A stretch of DNA of 58,842 nucleotides, from contig CALCEL010000001.1 of the NCBI GenBank assembly GCA_937900485.1, forward strand, positions 1-58,842, written 5' to 3'. Below are positions 1 through 7,908 of the stretch, piece after piece. Position 1 is the first letter of the stretch. Every line of letters begins with the position of its first letter. A model generated the notes under the pieces. That model saw nothing but the letters and a program-made list of their open reading frames with translations. It was not told the origin of the DNA and did no database searches. The position numbers were made by a program, and so were the translations under genes. This DNA is from an uncultured Prevotellaceae bacterium. GTDB lineage: Bacteria > Bacteroidota > Bacteroidia > Bacteroidales > Bacteroidaceae.

Positions 1-310
1 GCCATGTGTCAACGGAAAAAGAGGAGTTTCGGACAGCAACAAATGTGCGAAATGGAATGGAATCTCGTCAGCGTTTTTTTATGGTTTGAAAGTAATCTTC
101 TTCTGGATACCAGCAATAGAGGCTCACAGTCAAAAAACGTCATAGAAAGACGGAGACAACAAGTATACAGGAAGAACAGCGTTAGGACAATGGAACGGGC
201 ATGTCAAAGGGAAATGACACACAAAAGAAGGCATACGCAACACAATTACCGAAAGAATATGATAGGATAGCAATATAAATATGTGTTACGCGAAAACGGC
301 GGAAAACATG
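1..310 (+). repeat. Truncated right end of dispersed repeat (copy 4), otherwise no gene
   Basis: Bases ~7-36 (core TCAACGGAAAAAGAGGAG, then TTTCGGACAG) match the right-hand end of the three full repeat copies at 12911-13266, 27141-27489 and 39256-39586; the rest of this copy lies off the left edge of the window. The similarity fades after about base 55. Bases 60-310 hold no convincing gene: the 88-residue frame over 4-270 has no recognisable sequence and begins inside the repeat. The stretch is the downstream flank of the minus-strand gene ending at 311. Confidence 0.7.
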
Positions 311-997
311 CTAATAGTTTAACTCTACAAGGTCACTCAGGCTTCCGTGTGTTTCTCCATCGAAATAATAACCCAGAGGAATGTAATCACACAACAGTTC
401 ATCGGACTTATATACTCTGAAGCGTACGATTTCCCGCTTATTGCCAGACAAAATATTATTACCCCAGATACGGAAAAAGACATAGTCTATTCCGGAAAAA
501 CTACGTGACTCTCCCACTCCTCTGCACTCTCCATTCACAAAGGCGGCAATCCTCATCGTAGAAGGATCGAAAGGCTCACCGTTGATGGTAACACGAGCAT
601 AGAAAATCATCTCAGAAGGATAAGTGTAAGGGGAAGCCTCCCATTCCATCACACTGACGTAGCAGGAGTCGGTCAAACCGTGTGTGACTGACTGTGCAGT
701 GACATATACTCCTCCAGGACCGACAGCTGTGAAGACATTGTCTTTGACGGAGACCACAGTATCAGAGGACAACGACCACATTACGGCGTTAACTCCGTTG
801 GACTGCGGGTAATAATCGACTGACAAGGTGAAGGTGTCACCGAGCATCACAAAGACAGAGTCTCTCGTCATACGCATGGTACAACCGTCATGAAGGGAGT
901 CGTCAAAGTCGAAGTCGATGAGAGAGCATGACGCAACTGCCACTGACATAATCAGAGACATCATTAAATATGATATGTCACGACAAAATCTTCTCAT
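311..997 (-). CDS. Big2-domain surface lipoprotein
   Basis: 228-residue protein of unknown specific function, last gene of a minus-strand surface operon. It starts with a lipoprotein signal peptide (hydrophobic residues ~10-23, lipobox AVASC, Cys24), followed by several acidic residues that could mark it for the cell surface. Residues ~38-115 look like a bacterial Ig-like (Big2) fold ("AVMWSLSSDTVVSV", "GVYVTAQ"). Residues ~118-228 carry a second domain with the signatures YARVTINGE, IAAFVNGECRG and FRVYKSDE; the same domain appears twice in the first gene of the operon (4305-6401). The start codon overlaps the stop of the upstream gene by 4 bases (ATGA), so translation is probably coupled. 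Lipoprotein and Ig-like calls rest on sequence pattern; role in surface assembly or adhesion is inference. Confidence 0.75.
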   Translation of the reverse strand: MRRFCRDISYLMMSLIMSVAVASCSLIDFDFDDSLHDGCTMRMTRDSVFVMLGDTFTLSVDYYPQSNGVNAVMWSLSSDTVVSVKDNVFTAVGPGGVYVTAQSVTHGLTDSCYVSVMEWEASPYTYPSEMIFYARVTINGEPFDPSTMRIAAFVNGECRGVGESRSFSGIDYVFFRIWGNNILSGNKREIVRFRVYKSDELLCDYIPLGYYFDGETHGSLSDLVELNY

Positions 998-2535
998 TTG
1001 ACCTCATTGATATATGACACCTTTCGGTCGGCTATGACACGTAATTTCTCCACTGACTCCCTGACTTTAACACACGCTTGGGAGTGTCTTAACGAAGAGA
1101 GCACTAATGAAGCGCACTCATCCTTGCCAGGCAATGGGACGATGTCCGACTGACCTTCATCCTCGTGGTCTACGACAGTGTTATCCGCAAGTCCGTTTCC
1201 TTCATTGCTCTTGGAGTGGGACATCATGGTGAAGATATGGTAGCTGAGAGAATATCCCTTAATCACATCATCAGTCAAAGAGTCTACCTCCGTCACCATT
1301 TCACATATCTCACCGTGTAAATCCTTTACCCTCTGTGTGGAGCCGGACTTCTTGGCGTCCTGGAAAGAGGTATTCTTTATCCTTGACAGCTCGGTACACA
1401 TGTCGGAGTACCTCACGCATAGGATGCTGTCGAGCATGGAAACCTTATCTGATGACTCCTCAACACCATAGGAGATGTCTTCAAGCATGATGGAATAGTC
1501 GCTCTTGCTTAATGTCTCTTCTGGCAGTTCTTCGGACAAGAGCTTCTTATCAAGGAGTATATCCTTGTCAAGGAGTGTGTCACCAAAAGCATAGGTGACA
1601 TCTTTTGGAGGTACTACCCTAAACAGTATTATATCACTTTTTCCGTCATTATCGACAAGCACGAAATCGGAGGAGTTGGTACGTAAGGCCCTAACGCTGA
1701 CCTGTGCCGCATATAACTTACCCGGCTCAAATCTGTTGACCACGTAGTTATAAGGTATGGCGCAAAACGGAGAATAGATATTGCGCAACTGGTAGACGAC
1801 GGGATTGAACGTCAGAGCATAGTCCTTGGCTTGTCCTTTCAGCACCTCAACGACACGCAGATTGTAGGAGAATCTAACGTTGTTAGTGTTATTCTTCAAT
1901 ATTGACTCACTCCACACGAATCTAACATCCATCTGGCTCATCTCACTGATGGGCACGCCGGACGACTCATTCACGGAAGGAATCAGGAATTTAGGAGCGT
2001 CGGCCTTATAGCTCACATTGAAGGAAGCACTACCGTTTGTCGTACCACTGACAACCACAGGATGTGCATATTGAGGCTTGGACCACTTATAGGCAGTGAA
2101 CTTCGCCACATATAATCCCTCCGGCAATAAACCGTAAGAGCCTTTACCGTATCCAGTGAAGATATTGTCTGAGACATAAAGGTCTGAGGATGTGATATGA
2201 TTGAATAGTCTCCTCATCTCAATAAGAGACAGCTGAACGGTTTGGTTCGCCGGCACACTGATCGGGACTGAAGGCTGACGATTCTGCGGAGTGGACAGCA
2301 CCAGTGAACGGTCCGGGAACTGACGTACAATGTCCATTCCCAGATAGATGTTCTGTGACTGTGATGACGTGTTCGTGACCGTGACGGAAAAATATCTTCC
2401 CGGGTTGGCAACAATAGACAAAGCCATCGGCGGAACCACCTGTTGCAGTGACACAGCATTTACAGTCACTTCCTGAGCGAAAGCGATAACACACCCAAAA
2501 AGGGTAATAACCATTGTCACAACAAATCTTCTCAT
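994..2535 (-). CDS. TANFOR-like domain exported protein
   Basis: 513 residues with a Sec signal peptide ending at about AFAQ (residue 21). Residues ~22-180 resemble the TANFOR domain of large Bacteroidetes surface proteins: short hydrophobic start, QVVPPMALSIVANPGRY, SVTVTNTSSQSQNIYLGMDI and a later LRVSVRAL-type strand. The C-terminal ~180 residues are Ser/Asp/Glu-rich and predicted helical, without a familiar motif. TANFOR proteins are usually far longer and carry fibronectin-type repeats; this is a short version. It overlaps both neighbours by 4 bases (994-997 and 2532-2535), so it belongs to a tightly coupled operon with the outer-membrane barrel upstream. Function unknown; a periplasmic or surface partner of that barrel is the likeliest reading. 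Confidence 0.65.
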   Translation of the reverse strand: MRRFVVTMVITLFGCVIAFAQEVTVNAVSLQQVVPPMALSIVANPGRYFSVTVTNTSSQSQNIYLGMDIVRQFPDRSLVLSTPQNRQPSVPISVPANQTVQLSLIEMRRLFNHITSSDLYVSDNIFTGYGKGSYGLLPEGLYVAKFTAYKWSKPQYAHPVVVSGTTNGSASFNVSYKADAPKFLIPSVNESSGVPISEMSQMDVRFVWSESILKNNTNNVRFSYNLRVVEVLKGQAKDYALTFNPVVYQLRNIYSPFCAIPYNYVVNRFEPGKLYAAQVSVRALRTNSSDFVLVDNDGKSDIILFRVVPPKDVTYAFGDTLLDKDILLDKKLLSEELPEETLSKSDYSIMLEDISYGVEESSDKVSMLDSILCVRYSDMCTELSRIKNTSFQDAKKSGSTQRVKDLHGEICEMVTEVDSLTDDVIKGYSLSYHIFTMMSHSKSNEGNGLADNTVVDHEDEGQSDIVPLPGKDECASLVLSSLRHSQACVKVRESVEKLRVIADRKVSYINEVK

Positions 2536-4223
2536 CTTACTATACTGAAAATATATGCGTAGTTAAAACTAACAGTGAAATCCGTTCCCGATATATCTGA
2601 AGTATCGTATACCGGAATCACATTACCATACTTATTCAAACCTATGTTGGCAGAAAACATATGGTCTTTTTTATATTGGTAACTTGCGGACAAGTCTATT
2701 CCCAACGTAAAATTTCCAGATTGTCCCTTTATCTTATTGTCACAGAACGAAAAGGATGCGTTGACATTAAGAGAATGGTCCTCTAACATGGAACGTGACG
2801 CGGATAATGTACACACGCAACTTCTGTATTCTGCATCATAACCCACGGTTTTCTGATGACTCAAAGAAGCACCGAAAAACATGTCGACAGACGGGACGTC
2901 AACAGAGTACGACAATCCAACAGCATTCGTTCGCACATCATAATTGTCACTGATGTAATCGTTTAGATTAACATTGTCGGTATGATTCACGGACAGAGAG
3001 ACAGAGTGCGATAAGCCCTCAGTCTCGAAAGAATATGAAGGGGTGATGCTGTAACTTGACATTCTACGATGAACACGTGTGCTGTCGTTGACACGCTCCA
3101 CACCGTTCGTTTGTCTCTGAACATACCCGTTATACATGGCTGACAAACCTAACTGATCAGTAAGCCTAGCAGAGGCACATATATTATAGAAACAACCATG
3201 AGTGGTGTAAAGCTGCTCGTCAGATAAATTGTCCGACTGTAATGACAACGCTCCGGACAAGGCTACTTTCTTGAATAAAAAGGTATTGGCAGTCACACCT
3301 ACACTCTGGTAATTGTTAGGCATATAGTATGTCGCCAATGAATTGTATTCCGGCTGAACATATTTATAACTCAATGAAGCCTTGAGAAAAGGTAATGAGA
3401 AGTGGGCATTCAGGTCGCCGGCAAAACGTGACAGTGAACTGAGACGAGTGTCAAAAATATTATCGAAGAAACCAGTCACCGCTGCCTCAGCGTCTCGTGT
3501 GTCTGTAGTCAGAAATGACGTGGCGGCATTTGCGCTGAGAGACAACCACGACGTGGCATGATACCCTCCATTGACACCAACGACGAAGCTCTCCTTAGGA
3601 CTAACGTATGACCTTAGCGACTCATTAAGTGAACTGATATTATCGTACGCACGCAGGAAATAGACATTGACGTAGTATATGTCTTTCTCGGTATATCCCA
3701 CCTTGAATCCCCATCCCATCCTTTTATATTGTGGGGATGGAGCGTAAACTTCTGACATGCTCGCATTGACCGCATGCCGTAGACAACCGTAGAAGAAGGC
3801 ACCGTTATACCTGTCGTCTTTATACTCCACACCCACACCATTAAACGACATATTCATGATGTAAGTGGAAAAGTCCATGGATGACAGTCCAATGTAACCA
3901 CGCCAATGTTTGTATGATGGACTGAGACTGAACGCCAAATGTGGATGGTTGAAATCCAAGTCACCATTTGTGTAGTATAAAGAGAAAGGCATAGTGACAC
4001 CATAGAGCCCTATGTTCACATTTGCGTAAACACTATTGCTCAAAGGTGAACCGAACCCGTCTCCTGATGTTGAATATCTGAATGTGTTCTGCGTTCCTAT
4101 AACACCATTGATGATAAGAGGACTGTTAGCGACTATCTCAGAGACAGTCTGAGCTTTGACGACACCAAATATAAACATCTGAAGACAGAATAAAACAGCC
4201 GTCCTCAAAGTCCGATTTAACAT
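2532..4223 (-). CDS. Outer-membrane beta-barrel protein, TANFOR-associated
   Basis: 563 residues from the ATG at 4223; the longer frame to 4256 would need a TTG start and spoils the signal peptide, whereas the 4223 start gives a clean one (MLNRTLRTAVLFCLQMFIFG...KAQ). The mature protein is a succession of alternating hydrophobic/polar strands rich in Tyr, Ser and Asn (NVNIGLYGVTMPFSLYYT, HPHLAFSLSPSYKHWRGYIG, VGLSYSVDVP) and ends in an aromatic strand (FTVSFNYAYIFSI), typical of an outer-membrane barrel of roughly 20+ strands. The early motif GLYGVTMPFSLYYTN...SPSYKHWRGYIG is shared, as I recall, with barrels encoded beside TANFOR/fibronectin surface proteins in other Bacteroidetes. No TonB box or plug is visible. 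Probably the outer-membrane anchor or export pore of this operon. Confidence 0.75.
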   Translation of the reverse strand: MLNRTLRTAVLFCLQMFIFGVVKAQTVSEIVANSPLIINGVIGTQNTFRYSTSGDGFGSPLSNSVYANVNIGLYGVTMPFSLYYTNGDLDFNHPHLAFSLSPSYKHWRGYIGLSSMDFSTYIMNMSFNGVGVEYKDDRYNGAFFYGCLRHAVNASMSEVYAPSPQYKRMGWGFKVGYTEKDIYYVNVYFLRAYDNISSLNESLRSYVSPKESFVVGVNGGYHATSWLSLSANAATSFLTTDTRDAEAAVTGFFDNIFDTRLSSLSRFAGDLNAHFSLPFLKASLSYKYVQPEYNSLATYYMPNNYQSVGVTANTFLFKKVALSGALSLQSDNLSDEQLYTTHGCFYNICASARLTDQLGLSAMYNGYVQRQTNGVERVNDSTRVHRRMSSYSITPSYSFETEGLSHSVSLSVNHTDNVNLNDYISDNYDVRTNAVGLSYSVDVPSVDMFFGASLSHQKTVGYDAEYRSCVCTLSASRSMLEDHSLNVNASFSFCDNKIKGQSGNFTLGIDLSASYQYKKDHMFSANIGLNKYGNVIPVYDTSDISGTDFTVSFNYAYIFSIVR

Positions 4224-4304
4224 TCTCGTCCATTCATAAAGGATATGCCACGACAATTATCATCAGGCATAATCCTGTTTATAAATTGTTTATCCTAATA
4301 ATAC

Positions 4305-6401
4305 TTATCTCTTTGTTATCTTCTTAGTAATAATCGTTCCGTTGATATCATACTCAGCCACATAAACGCCTTTTGTCATCTCTGACACTCTCCTGCCTGT
4401 CATGTCGTACAACGCGGTTGGCGTAACATTGTCAAGCTCAACGTCAGCGATCTGTGTCACCACATCACCAATAGAGAGTATCAATGGATCATCAAGTGAA
4501 CCTGCCTTATCAGAATAGGTGACGCTGCCGTCAACGTCAAACAACTCGCCAGTGGCATTGTTTATCATTCTGAACCTCACGTTATCTCCTGACTTTCCTC
4601 CTACGTTGATAAACAATTTTCCAGACTCAGACAACTTACCTTCGCCACGACACTCATCACCGACGAAGGCACCCAAAGAATAGTCAGACAAGTCGGTTAA
4701 GTTATCTATAACAGCTACGATGGTCATATTGTCCGCATAAGACGAATTATCATAATCCCACACATCTGACGCGCTTGCCTTCTTGACTGAACGCTTATGA
4801 CCTGAATAACTGTCTTCATCAGTCATGACATCTGTGTTAAGACTTGAGTTGACAACAAACTGCAGTTTGGAATTGAAAGACAGAGGATAGGTGTCGGTGT
4901 TGACAGAGTAATACATGTAACCAGCACCTGCCTGCAACAAGAAATCCTCAGGTCCTTCCCAGCTGCTGCCATTGTACTCAATGAAAGACTCTTTTCCTAT
5001 TATCCTGTCACCGACAGAAGGAACGGAATTCAGTGAGCTGTTAATCTGGTCTATGGTCACGTCAAGCTGGTAAGGATTGTTGAACCAATTGTATCCCTTG
5101 TGTACCTCAAGCTCATTATCGAAGGACTTGGCTGCATAACAACCGGAGACGAAAGACATCTTATTCTTTGCCTTAACTTTGTACATACCGTCTGACATAT
5201 TCAGATTATCTATGTCACCAAACACACCATACACGGCATCATTATATAGTATTCCAAACTGTGAGCGTATCTCATTCACATTCTTTGTCAACCAACTGTA
5301 AAAGCTGCTCGATTCTGATGACTGGTCAACAAGACTCACACAATTATCACCCTCATCAACAGAATACAAAGAAATCCAGTTCCAACCAGAGTTAAGGGAA
5401 ACTGAAGACTCAATCTTAATCTGTCCCTTCTCAGAGCCTTCAGTGCTTGTCATGTTCACTCCATCATAAAGAACCTTGAAGTCACTTATACTTGCCATGT
5501 TACCATAGACATAATAACCGTACTTCATGTCAGAATAAAAACCGACAGCCACCGGCACTCCGCCAATCTCATCAAACTCAAAGGTAACCAGTGACGGATC
5601 GAACACAGCGCCTACCACGTTTGAGATACGAATGAAAGTCATGCCGAACTTATCCACCTCTACCGCCGACGGGAAGTTAAAGCTTACAGGATATGAGCCA
5701 GTGACGTTTGTCGACGTACTGATACGGAACTGAGTGTCGCTATAGATTGGACCCGTTATGGTAAGACCAAGTGGTCGACCGACACATTCTGAGCTGATGG
5801 TCAGGACGTCGTCAGACACGGAGAACGCTGTTGAGCTGTACAAACTCCAAGTGTACTTCAACTCACTTAACAGCTCTGACTTTCCGACATTCACCGTATT
5901 GTCACCGTTTGAGTTCTCGTACTTCAACGTCACTAAAGGCATTAGAGAGACCGTAAGCGGCAACTCTCCCACCATCCTAATCTCGTCTGTTAAAGAGACA
6001 CCGGTGAGAGCGTCAACGAAAAAATTCAACGCGAGATGAGACTCCTTATCGAACACAACTTCTTCGCTTGGGGTAACTGCGTATTCAAGACCCTGATAGT
6101 AAACCTTAAATGTGATGGTTTTGTTCACATCGTCCTCATCTCCCAAAACTCTCATCAGGTAAAAAGACTGAGACGACAAGCCTGACTGGACTGTCTCCGT
6201 GGTGGAAGCCCTACAATCATCACCGATGAAAGCGGCGATTTCCAGACCAGACTGTTCAGTCACCACTTCCCCATTAACAACAACTCTTGCATAAACAGGA
6301 GTACTTGAAGGGTAATCGTACGCCGTGGCAGCAGTCCAGTGATTCGCCTTGGCAACAATGTTCATCGTAAGTAACACAAGTGTCAAAAGAATCTTTCTCA
6401 T
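4305..6401 (-). CDS. Secreted protein with C-terminal type IX sorting-like tail
   Basis: 698 residues from the ATG at 6401 (signal peptide MRKILLTLVLLTMNIVAKA). An extension to 6455 is possible on paper but that codon is TTG and lies inside the predicted promoter. Residues ~20-135 hold the domain YARVVVNGE...IAAFIGDDCRA...FYLMRVLGDE...TFKVYYQG, and residues ~590-660 hold a second, related copy (NMTIVAVIDN...GAFVGDECRGEG...VRFRMINN). The C-terminus (TALYDMTGRRVSEMTKGVYV...TKKITKR) has the pattern of type-A sorting signals for the Bacteroidetes type IX secretion system. First gene of the four-gene operon running to 311; 81 bases separate it from the barrel gene. Ligand unknown. Exported surface protein is well supported, T9SS cargo is inferred from the tail. 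Confidence 0.75.
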   Translation of the reverse strand: MRKILLTLVLLTMNIVAKANHWTAATAYDYPSSTPVYARVVVNGEVVTEQSGLEIAAFIGDDCRASTTETVQSGLSSQSFYLMRVLGDEDDVNKTITFKVYYQGLEYAVTPSEEVVFDKESHLALNFFVDALTGVSLTDEIRMVGELPLTVSLMPLVTLKYENSNGDNTVNVGKSELLSELKYTWSLYSSTAFSVSDDVLTISSECVGRPLGLTITGPIYSDTQFRISTSTNVTGSYPVSFNFPSAVEVDKFGMTFIRISNVVGAVFDPSLVTFEFDEIGGVPVAVGFYSDMKYGYYVYGNMASISDFKVLYDGVNMTSTEGSEKGQIKIESSVSLNSGWNWISLYSVDEGDNCVSLVDQSSESSSFYSWLTKNVNEIRSQFGILYNDAVYGVFGDIDNLNMSDGMYKVKAKNKMSFVSGCYAAKSFDNELEVHKGYNWFNNPYQLDVTIDQINSSLNSVPSVGDRIIGKESFIEYNGSSWEGPEDFLLQAGAGYMYYSVNTDTYPLSFNSKLQFVVNSSLNTDVMTDEDSYSGHKRSVKKASASDVWDYDNSSYADNMTIVAVIDNLTDLSDYSLGAFVGDECRGEGKLSESGKLFINVGGKSGDNVRFRMINNATGELFDVDGSVTYSDKAGSLDDPLILSIGDVVTQIADVELDNVTPTALYDMTGRRVSEMTKGVYVAEYDINGTIITKKITKR

Positions 6402-6452
6402 ATAGTATCCGTTGTTAAATTGTTCAAATCTGTTCACAATTATCCTCATTGG

Positions 6453-6460
6453 CAAAGTTA
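6453..6460 (-). promoter_or_regulatory. Bacteroidetes -7 element for the 4305-6401 operon
   Basis: TAACTTTG on the minus strand fits TAnnTTTG exactly, with a T-rich TTTTG about 21 bases upstream. Start of transcription would fall near 6446, giving a ~45-base leader before the ATG at 6401. Its position rules out translation starting at 6455. Confidence 0.6.
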
Positions 6461-6562
6461 ATTTATTTTCGTATTAAAAGCAAAAAATAGGCTTAAAAGG
6501 TGGAAGAAGAGAGAAAATAGCAAAAAAACTTTACAATCAACTTAGCGTAACTCGATAATGGC

Positions 6563-6570
6563 TATATTTG
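6563..6570 (+). promoter_or_regulatory. Bacteroidetes -7 element for the nucleoside kinase gene
   Basis: TATATTTG matches TAnnTTTG exactly. The TTG at 6568 that would lengthen the downstream reading frame is part of this element, so the true start must be downstream (ATG at 6601). Confidence 0.6.
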
Positions 6571-6600
6571 TGCGAAGAAACATACAGAGAAAAAAGAGAT

Positions 6601-7758
6601 ATGACAATAGAAGAAAATAAGATGAACAAGGAAAACAACAAGAGCAGCGAGAAATTTGAGGTGTGGGATAACTACAAAATACTAAACGCACTTACACCAG
6701 AAATAATTAAGGACTTACGCGAAAATAATATCAGTGATGTCGTCAACATCATCGTAGGTAAATTAAGCCTCAACAAGGCAATAGCTGGTAGACTTATAAC
6801 GTCGAACCTGACATTGGAAGAAGTCAACGAGGTGATTGACAGTGACAAGATTGTCAATGCGGTGACAGTGTCGGAGAAAATAAAAGAAGCGGTCATCAGC
6901 AGCATAGCAGAGGACATATCTGCCGGAAAAAAGAAGGAGAACGGAGAGACTGTCATTCCAAAAATAGTATTCATAGCCGGGCCATCGTCAAGCGGTAAGA
7001 CAACACTATGTAAAAAGATGTCATACGCACTCGAACAGCAAGGTCTGTCGCCAATCATGCTGTCACTCGATGACTATTACTTAGACTACGACCACACACC
7101 ACTTGACGAGAACGGAGACTACGATTTCGAGTCACTCTACGCTCTCGACCTGCCACTTCTTCAGCAACATCTTAAGGCTTTGAGTAAAGGAGAAGAGGTC
7201 AGACTTCCACGATATATCTTCGGAGAAAACAGACGCGAATGGCGTGAGGAAACAACAATAATGAAAGATGACAACATCCTTCTCATCGAAGGAATACACG
7301 GATTAAATCCCGAATTATGCGGTGAAATGGACAACAGTCTCATCTATCGTATATACATATCCGGATCGGCTCTTAAGGTAAACAAGAACGGAAGATATTT
7401 CCTTTGCACCGACAACCGTTTGATAAGACGATTAGTAAGAGACTATAAATACAGAAAAACATCAGCACAGTCAACAATCAGCAGATGGCAGAGCGTGAGA
7501 AGAGGTGAGGAGAGATGGATAGTGCCATATCAGAAATATGCCGACGCCAACATAAACACCTCCTTCCCTTACGAGATTGGTTTATTACGTCACGATGCGC
7601 GACCGATTCTCAAAGAAGTAAAACCTAACGAGCCGGAATACTTCGAAGCACAAAGACTTCTTAAACTGGTGGAAGAAGTGCATCCCATAAACACTAACAT
7701 ATTGCCTAAATACTCCATTTTACGTGAATTTGTCGGAGGAAGCGGGTATGAAGAGTAG
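6601..7758 (+). CDS. Uridine kinase-like nucleoside kinase (short form)
   Basis: 385 residues from ATG 6601; ATG 6622 is the alternative. Phosphoribulokinase/uridine-kinase family P-loop enzyme expected to phosphorylate a nucleoside with ATP or GTP in the cytosol. Visible motifs: Walker A GPSSSGKTT at residues ~127-135, LSLDDYYLDYDHTPLDENGDYDFE directly after (substrate-binding Asp cluster), LLIEGIHGLNPEL as the Walker-B-like strand, then TDNRLIRRLVRDYKYRKTSAQ and the lid WQSVRRGEE. Bacteroidetes usually carry a ~550-residue version with an N-terminal TGS/tRNA-synthetase-like half; here only ~100 helical residues of unknown origin precede the kinase. Stands alone between two promoters; 150 bases separate it from the next gene. 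Kinase fold very secure, precise nucleoside not known. Confidence 0.85.
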   Translation: MTIEENKMNKENNKSSEKFEVWDNYKILNALTPEIIKDLRENNISDVVNIIVGKLSLNKAIAGRLITSNLTLEEVNEVIDSDKIVNAVTVSEKIKEAVISSIAEDISAGKKKENGETVIPKIVFIAGPSSSGKTTLCKKMSYALEQQGLSPIMLSLDDYYLDYDHTPLDENGDYDFESLYALDLPLLQQHLKALSKGEEVRLPRYIFGENRREWREETTIMKDDNILLIEGIHGLNPELCGEMDNSLIYRIYISGSALKVNKNGRYFLCTDNRLIRRLVRDYKYRKTSAQSTISRWQSVRRGEERWIVPYQKYADANINTSFPYEIGLLRHDARPILKEVKPNEPEYFEAQRLLKLVEEVHPINTNILPKYSILREFVGGSGYEE

Positions 7759-7876
7759 ATTCTTCCCGATTGTAACGCACAAAAAGAACACCTGAGGAAA
7801 GGATAGCAAGGATAAAATGTCTCAAAATAAATAATCTTAATGAGGAAAGCATCCCGTAAGACAAAGATAATTTTCG

Positions 7877-7884
7877 TATTTTCG
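7877..7884 (+). promoter_or_regulatory. Weak -7-like element before the AraC-M49 fusion gene
   Basis: TATTTTCG differs from TAnnTTTG at one base and sits 24 bases before the ATG at 7909. No other better match occurs in the 150-base gap after the kinase gene. Confidence 0.3.
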
Positions 7885-7908
7885 CGCTAAAACACTGAAA
7901 CATCTCGT

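Noticed and set aside
4..270. 88-codon open frame at the window start
   Set aside because: It begins inside the repeat tail, has no signal, domain or promoter, and the homologous repeat copies do not keep it open.
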